Below are positions 42,318 to 44,595 of a stretch of 44,595 nt of DNA, in pieces. Source of the DNA: Pusillimonas sp. UBA6240. GTDB lineage: Bacteria; Pseudomonadota; Gammaproteobacteria; Burkholderiales; Burkholderiaceae_B. Position numbers and translations under genes: made by a program. Location of the stretch: positions 1-44,595 of the forward strand of contig DJWC01000101.1 in assembly GCA_002441445.1 (NCBI GenBank), read 5' to 3'. Numbering within the stretch: the first letter of the stretch is position 1; the number at the start of each line of letters is the position of its first letter. Under the pieces are notes generated by a model. The model was not told the origin of the DNA, did not search any database, and saw nothing but the letters and a program-made list of their open reading frames with translations.

Positions 42318-42791
42318 CTAAGGCCCATACCAAACCGCGATGCGCCCTTTGACGAAGACCGGCGCCGGCAAAGGGCCTTTGCCCGGCGCTTCATGCACCA
42401 GGAACATGGGCCGGGATGCATCCAGGCCATTGAAAGCGTCCGTGGTGATGGCGCTGCCCGCCATGGGCACGCAATGGTCCAGGCTGTTCCAGCACAAGGA
42501 TGTGCGCAGGACGGCATTGCCGGAATAAGACCGGCCCGCATGCACCGAGACGATGCCCTGCTTGCCCGCGTGTCCGTCCGCAATGCCGGCAGGCGGGCTA
42601 TACCGCACTATTACCTGCGCGCCGCGATGGTTCAAGGGCGGGCTGACCGCATCTTGCGACCACACCAGGCTGCCGGCATGCGCGCAGCCGGCCGCGATAA
42701 AGAAAACCAGCGGCGCCGCCGCGCGGCGGACGGCGCTGCGCAGGGTGGCATGGGCTGGCCGGGCCGGCGCGGAAACGATTGCATAAACCAT
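42318..42791 (-). CDS. FlhE-like exported protein
   Basis: A 157-residue protein from ATG 42791; an upstream ATG at 42920 in the same frame would add 43 residues. The hydrophobic AAAPLVFFIAAGCAHA looks like a signal peptide core before AGSLVWSQD. The mature part, ending LCWNSLDHC and a GLDASRPMFLV-type segment with a VWY end, resembles flagellar-associated periplasmic FlhE proteins. No flagellar gene is in the window, so the orphan location is odd. The start is uncertain because the N-terminal region contains a repeat. Family assignment is by pattern recall only. Confidence 0.5.
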   Translation of the reverse strand: MVYAIVSAPARPAHATLRSAVRRAAAPLVFFIAAGCAHAGSLVWSQDAVSPPLNHRGAQVIVRYSPPAGIADGHAGKQGIVSVHAGRSYSGNAVLRTSLCWNSLDHCVPMAGSAITTDAFNGLDASRPMFLVHEAPGKGPLPAPVFVKGRIAVWYGP

Positions 42792-42890
42792 GCAAGCCGG
42801 CGCTAAACGGGCCGCAGAGGCCGCGCGAGCGAGCGGAGAACGGATCGCACTGGCCGGGCGAGTTGGCGCGGTACGAATGGCATAGCCCAT
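42714..42890 (-). repeat. Degenerate tandem repeat in the N-terminal coding region
   Basis: On the minus strand, two units about 99 bases apart begin ATGGGCTATGCCATT (42890) and ATGGTTTATGCAATC (42791), and encode similar segments MGYAIRTAPTRPASAI and MVYAIVSAPARPAHAT. Each could start a protein, so the duplication may explain the unclear start of the FlhE-like gene. Confidence 0.5.
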
Positions 42891-43020
42891 GCGGGCCGCT
42901 GCGGGTTTCAAAGTAAACATGGACGCTATTCTGCGCTAAAGTGGAAAGAGCGCCAATAGCATAACCGTGCCCTAGGGCCGTACCGCAGGGCTGTGCCGCG
43001 CTGCGGCGCCGAGACTCACC

Positions 43021-43230
43021 ATGGCCAAGACCGATCCGGATCCCCGTCCCGAACCCCCTCCCCGCCCCGACAACAGCGAATGTTGCGGCGGGGGCTGCAA
43101 TCCCTGCGTGTTCGATTTCTACGAAGAATCCATGGATATGTACCGCGCCGAGCTACGCGCCTGGGAAGCCCGCCATAAAGGCGAAAAAGCCTCCAAACCC
43201 CGACGGACGCGGCGTGGAAGGCTGGACTGA
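43021..43230 (+). CDS. Small oxidoreductase-like domain protein
   Basis: A 69-residue protein with PPPRPDNSECCGGGCNPC, VFDFYEE and RAELRAW, matching the short oxidoreductase-like domain (PF09791) found as a free-standing small protein in betaproteobacteria. Four Cys in CCGGGCNPC suggest metal binding. The function is not established in the family. A Lys/Arg-rich tail follows. Confidence 0.8.
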   Translation: MAKTDPDPRPEPPPRPDNSECCGGGCNPCVFDFYEESMDMYRAELRAWEARHKGEKASKPRRTRRGRLD

Positions 43231-43270
43231 TCGGGGTCATTCCTCCAGACGAAAGCACGCGGCTGAATGC

Positions 43271-43306
43271 AAAAAAAGGCCCGCTGGCCACGCAGGCCGG
43301 CGAGCC
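43271..43306 (-). terminator. Strong intrinsic terminator after the DUF1328 gene
   Basis: On the minus strand GGCTCGC (43306-43300) and GCGGGCC (43284-43278) form a stem, with a further GGCC/GGCC pairing inside, and TTTTTTT (43277-43271) follows. The arrangement is a classic rho-independent terminator. Confidence 0.8.
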
Positions 43307-43340
43307 CAGAACCTGACGCTATGGTCAGGCAGCACTGGCC

Positions 43341-43505
43341 TTATCTTCGCCGGAACACCCCGCTAAGCAGGGCCAGGACGGCGAGTACGATGAAAATAAA
43401 GAAAAGGATTTGCGCGATCGACGCCGCGCCGGCGGCGATGCCGCCGAACCCCAGCAGGGCCGCGACAATGGCGATCACGAAAAAAACTGCGGCGTAATAA
43501 AGCAT
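43341..43505 (-). CDS. DUF1328-family small membrane protein
   Basis: A 54-residue frame that begins MLYYAAVFFVIAIVAALLGF and ends LALLSGVFRRR, with ATG at 43505 behind GGAGGACACC. Two hydrophobic helices are joined by GGIAAGAASIAQ. This is the DUF1328 (YtjA-like) family of short inner-membrane proteins, often stress-induced. It is followed by the strong terminator at 43271-43306. It is easily missed because of its length. Confidence 0.85.
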   Translation of the reverse strand: MLYYAAVFFVIAIVAALLGFGGIAAGAASIAQILFFIFIVLAVLALLSGVFRRR

Positions 43506-43744
43506 GGTGTCCTCCTTCGCGGGCTCATGCCCGGTCTAGCTATGCAACGGCTGCGGCGCCGCGCCTGCCCGTCGCCCCGCCCAGAAGATGGCAACTGGGC
43601 GCGGCGCTCGTCGAGCCCGCATCAGGGATGCAGGCCGGCGGAGCGATGCAGGCTAGCGTTTCCCGCCCACCTCCGGCCCCCGACGCCGGGGCCGGCGTCG
43701 CGGCCGACGGCCGGACTGGCAACCAATGGCCGGCAACCAAGGGC
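43506..43744. other. GC-rich gap between DUF1328 and CsbD genes
   Basis: About 240 bases without a convincing gene; open frames here have the composition of high-GC shadows. It contains the perfect inverted repeat at 43681-43700 and must hold the promoter of the DUF1328 gene. Confidence 0.3.
43681..43700. repeat. Perfect 9-bp inverted repeat
   Basis: CGACGCCGG and CCGGCGTCG are complementary 9-bp arms around GG. It lies 45 bases past the end of the CsbD gene (minus strand) and may act as an mRNA 3-prime hairpin; no T-run follows. Confidence 0.5.
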
Positions 43745-43945
43745 TTAGGGATTCCTGTCAAAGAAATCCTTCACTTCGCGCTCCGCTTCTTCGCGGGTGC
43801 GGCCATAGCGTTCCTGGACCAGGCCCGCCAGCCTGTCGGCATCGCCGTCGATCTGCGTCAGCTCATCGTCGGTCAATTTCCCCCAGGCGATCTTGGCTTT
43901 GCCCATCAATTGTTTCCATTGGCCTTCCATAGTGTCTTTATTCAT
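43745..43945 (-). CDS. CsbD-family stress-response protein
   Basis: A 66-residue protein beginning MNKDTMEGQWKQLMGKAKIAWGKLTDDELTQIDGDADRLAGLVQERYG in full; the stretch EGQWKQLMGKAKIAWGKLTD and DADRLAGLVQERYG are CsbD hallmarks. CsbD proteins are small, charged, soluble and induced by general stress; the molecular role is unknown. AAGGGG lies before the ATG. TTACATCCGCTGTAA, 65-70 bases upstream on the same strand, is an imperfect palindrome that could be a control site. Confidence 0.9.
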   Translation of the reverse strand: MNKDTMEGQWKQLMGKAKIAWGKLTDDELTQIDGDADRLAGLVQERYGRTREEAEREVKDFFDRNP

Positions 43946-44346
43946 GGTGTTCCCCTTTTTGAAGAATACGTCTCTACCCTAAACGCTCGCTGCCGGCTTG
44001 GGCGCGACGAAATTACAGCGGATGTAACGAGATGCCGGACAGACCTATAAGCAGGCTTCGCGGCCGGCCGAAATACAGCCTAGCAAGTTTCAGGCCCGCG
44101 CCGGGGTCGCCGGCTTCGCGCTGCGGCGCCGCCACCCGACGCAAGCTCCATCGCCGCGGGCCATGGCGCGCATGCAGCGTGTCCTGCGCATGGCCTTGCG
44201 CCATCGTCGATTTATTTCGCCAACGCTCTCTTGCCGCCGTCCGGCCGCGACGCCATGGAACCTGCGCCGCGCAACATCCGCTTATCAAACAGAAGCGCCG
44301 CGTAACACTGCAAGGGCAAGCCCCACGCCGGCGCAAAGCTGATAAA
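43946..44346. other. Gap between CsbD and the FAN1-type gene
   Basis: About 400 bases with no gene I can support. The minus-strand frame 44013-44399 and the plus-strand frame 44032-44460 both have shadow-like composition and lack ribosome-binding sites. Confidence 0.3.
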
Positions 44347-44362
44347 CTGTATATAAAATCAG
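44347..44362 (+). promoter_or_regulatory. LexA-like (SOS) box
   Basis: CTGTATATAAAATCAG matches CTG-N10-CAG and, except for one base in the second half-site (TCAG for ACAG), the E. coli-type consensus CTGTN8ACAG. The AT-rich core TATAAA also serves as a -10 candidate. It lies 51 bases before the FAN1-type nuclease start, fitting DNA-damage induction. Confidence 0.6.
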
Positions 44363-44413
44363 TGTTCCAGACGCCGCGCGCATTTCGCCCGGCCTCCATG
44401 CCCAGCCTCCATC

Positions 44414-44595
44414 ATGTCGCCCAACCCGCCGCCGGTGCCCATTTGGTACTACCTGGATAACTTCCAGTTCGTCCTCCAATGGCTGAAACACCGCTACAGC
44501 GACTTGCTGGACTCCCAGGAGCTCCGGTTCCTGGACGACTTCGCCGCCATGCCGCAGGCATCGCGCGGCTTGCTGGTGCGCATGATCATGCGCAA
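44414..44595 (+). CDS. FAN1-type (VRR-NUC) nuclease, N-terminal part
   Basis: An open frame of 60 codons running off the right edge, MSPNPPPVPIWYYLDNFQFV and then VLQWLKHRYSDLLDSQEL, RGLLVRMIMRK. This is the N-terminal pattern of bacterial FAN1-like VRR-NUC structure-specific nucleases, which act on branched DNA in crosslink repair. The nuclease domain is outside the window. The LexA-like box upstream supports a repair role. No clear ribosome-binding site precedes the ATG, and an upstream ATG is out of frame. Confidence 0.75.
   Translation, partial: MSPNPPPVPIWYYLDNFQFVLQWLKHRYSDLLDSQELRFLDDFAAMPQASRGLLVRMIMR

Noticed and set aside
44013..44399. 128-residue minus-strand frame upstream of the FAN1-type gene
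   Set aside because: No known domain, no good ribosome-binding site, and it overlaps the LexA-like box region.
1..44595. CRISPR arrays, tRNA or rRNA genes, insertion sequences, prophage genes
   Set aside because: No spaced direct repeats, no cloverleaf or rRNA stretches, and no transposase or integrase frames were seen.

Overview
The window looks like an accessory, catabolism-rich chromosome segment of a high-GC betaproteobacterium, most likely Alcaligenaceae (Bordetella/Achromobacter/Pusillimonas-like). This is inferred from two Bug-family (tripartite tricarboxylate) binding proteins without adjacent membrane subunits, two TRAP systems, many FCD-type GntR regulators, and the codon and GC style. 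No rRNA, tRNA, CRISPR array, prophage or insertion sequence was seen. The assignment is not proven.

Layout. 1-2449 (-): an autotransporter passenger that runs off the left edge; it is open across its whole length. 2752-5820 (+): an XRE-type regulator in a likely operon with the carboxynorspermidine branch of polyamine synthesis (decarboxylase and dehydrogenase). 5817-7175 (-): the housekeeping methyltransferase rlmD. 7362-12367: a TRAP transporter, an FCD GntR regulator and a divergent isocitrate-lyase/PEP-mutase family lyase, tied together by two identical 12-bp palindromes. 12424-18566: a proline-racemase-family enzyme with a changed catalytic residue, a polyamine-type ABC transporter and a divergent GlxA-like AraC regulator. 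18619-22849: a glucarate module (gudD, Bug binding protein, kdgD) with a divergent FCD GntR regulator and a clear inverted-repeat operator. 22857-28456: an orphan cytochrome P450, a CSS-EAL membrane protein with an eroded EAL site, a Tat-exported PhoX phosphatase and a yeast-type cytosine deaminase. 28486-32464: two divergent TPP riboswitches, one ahead of an SDR plus flavin monooxygenase operon and one ahead of a sodium:solute symporter. 32515-38674 (-): a TRAP transporter, crotonase and acyl-CoA synthetase operon with a TetR regulator. 38905-42268: a GntR regulator divergent from RraA-like, Bug and RraA-like genes. 42318-44595: a FlhE-like exported protein, small stress-type proteins (oxidoreductase-like, DUF1328, CsbD) and the start of a FAN1-type nuclease gene behind a LexA-like box.

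How it fits together. Most of the segment is a chain of self-contained uptake-plus-enzyme-plus-regulator cassettes, with regulators usually divergent from the genes they probably control and palindromes in the gaps between. The most unusual locus is the thiamine-riboswitch pair: it implies that a flavin-dependent monooxygenase, a short-chain dehydrogenase and a Na+ symporter form a thiamine-linked uptake and salvage or conversion route that I cannot match to a described pathway.
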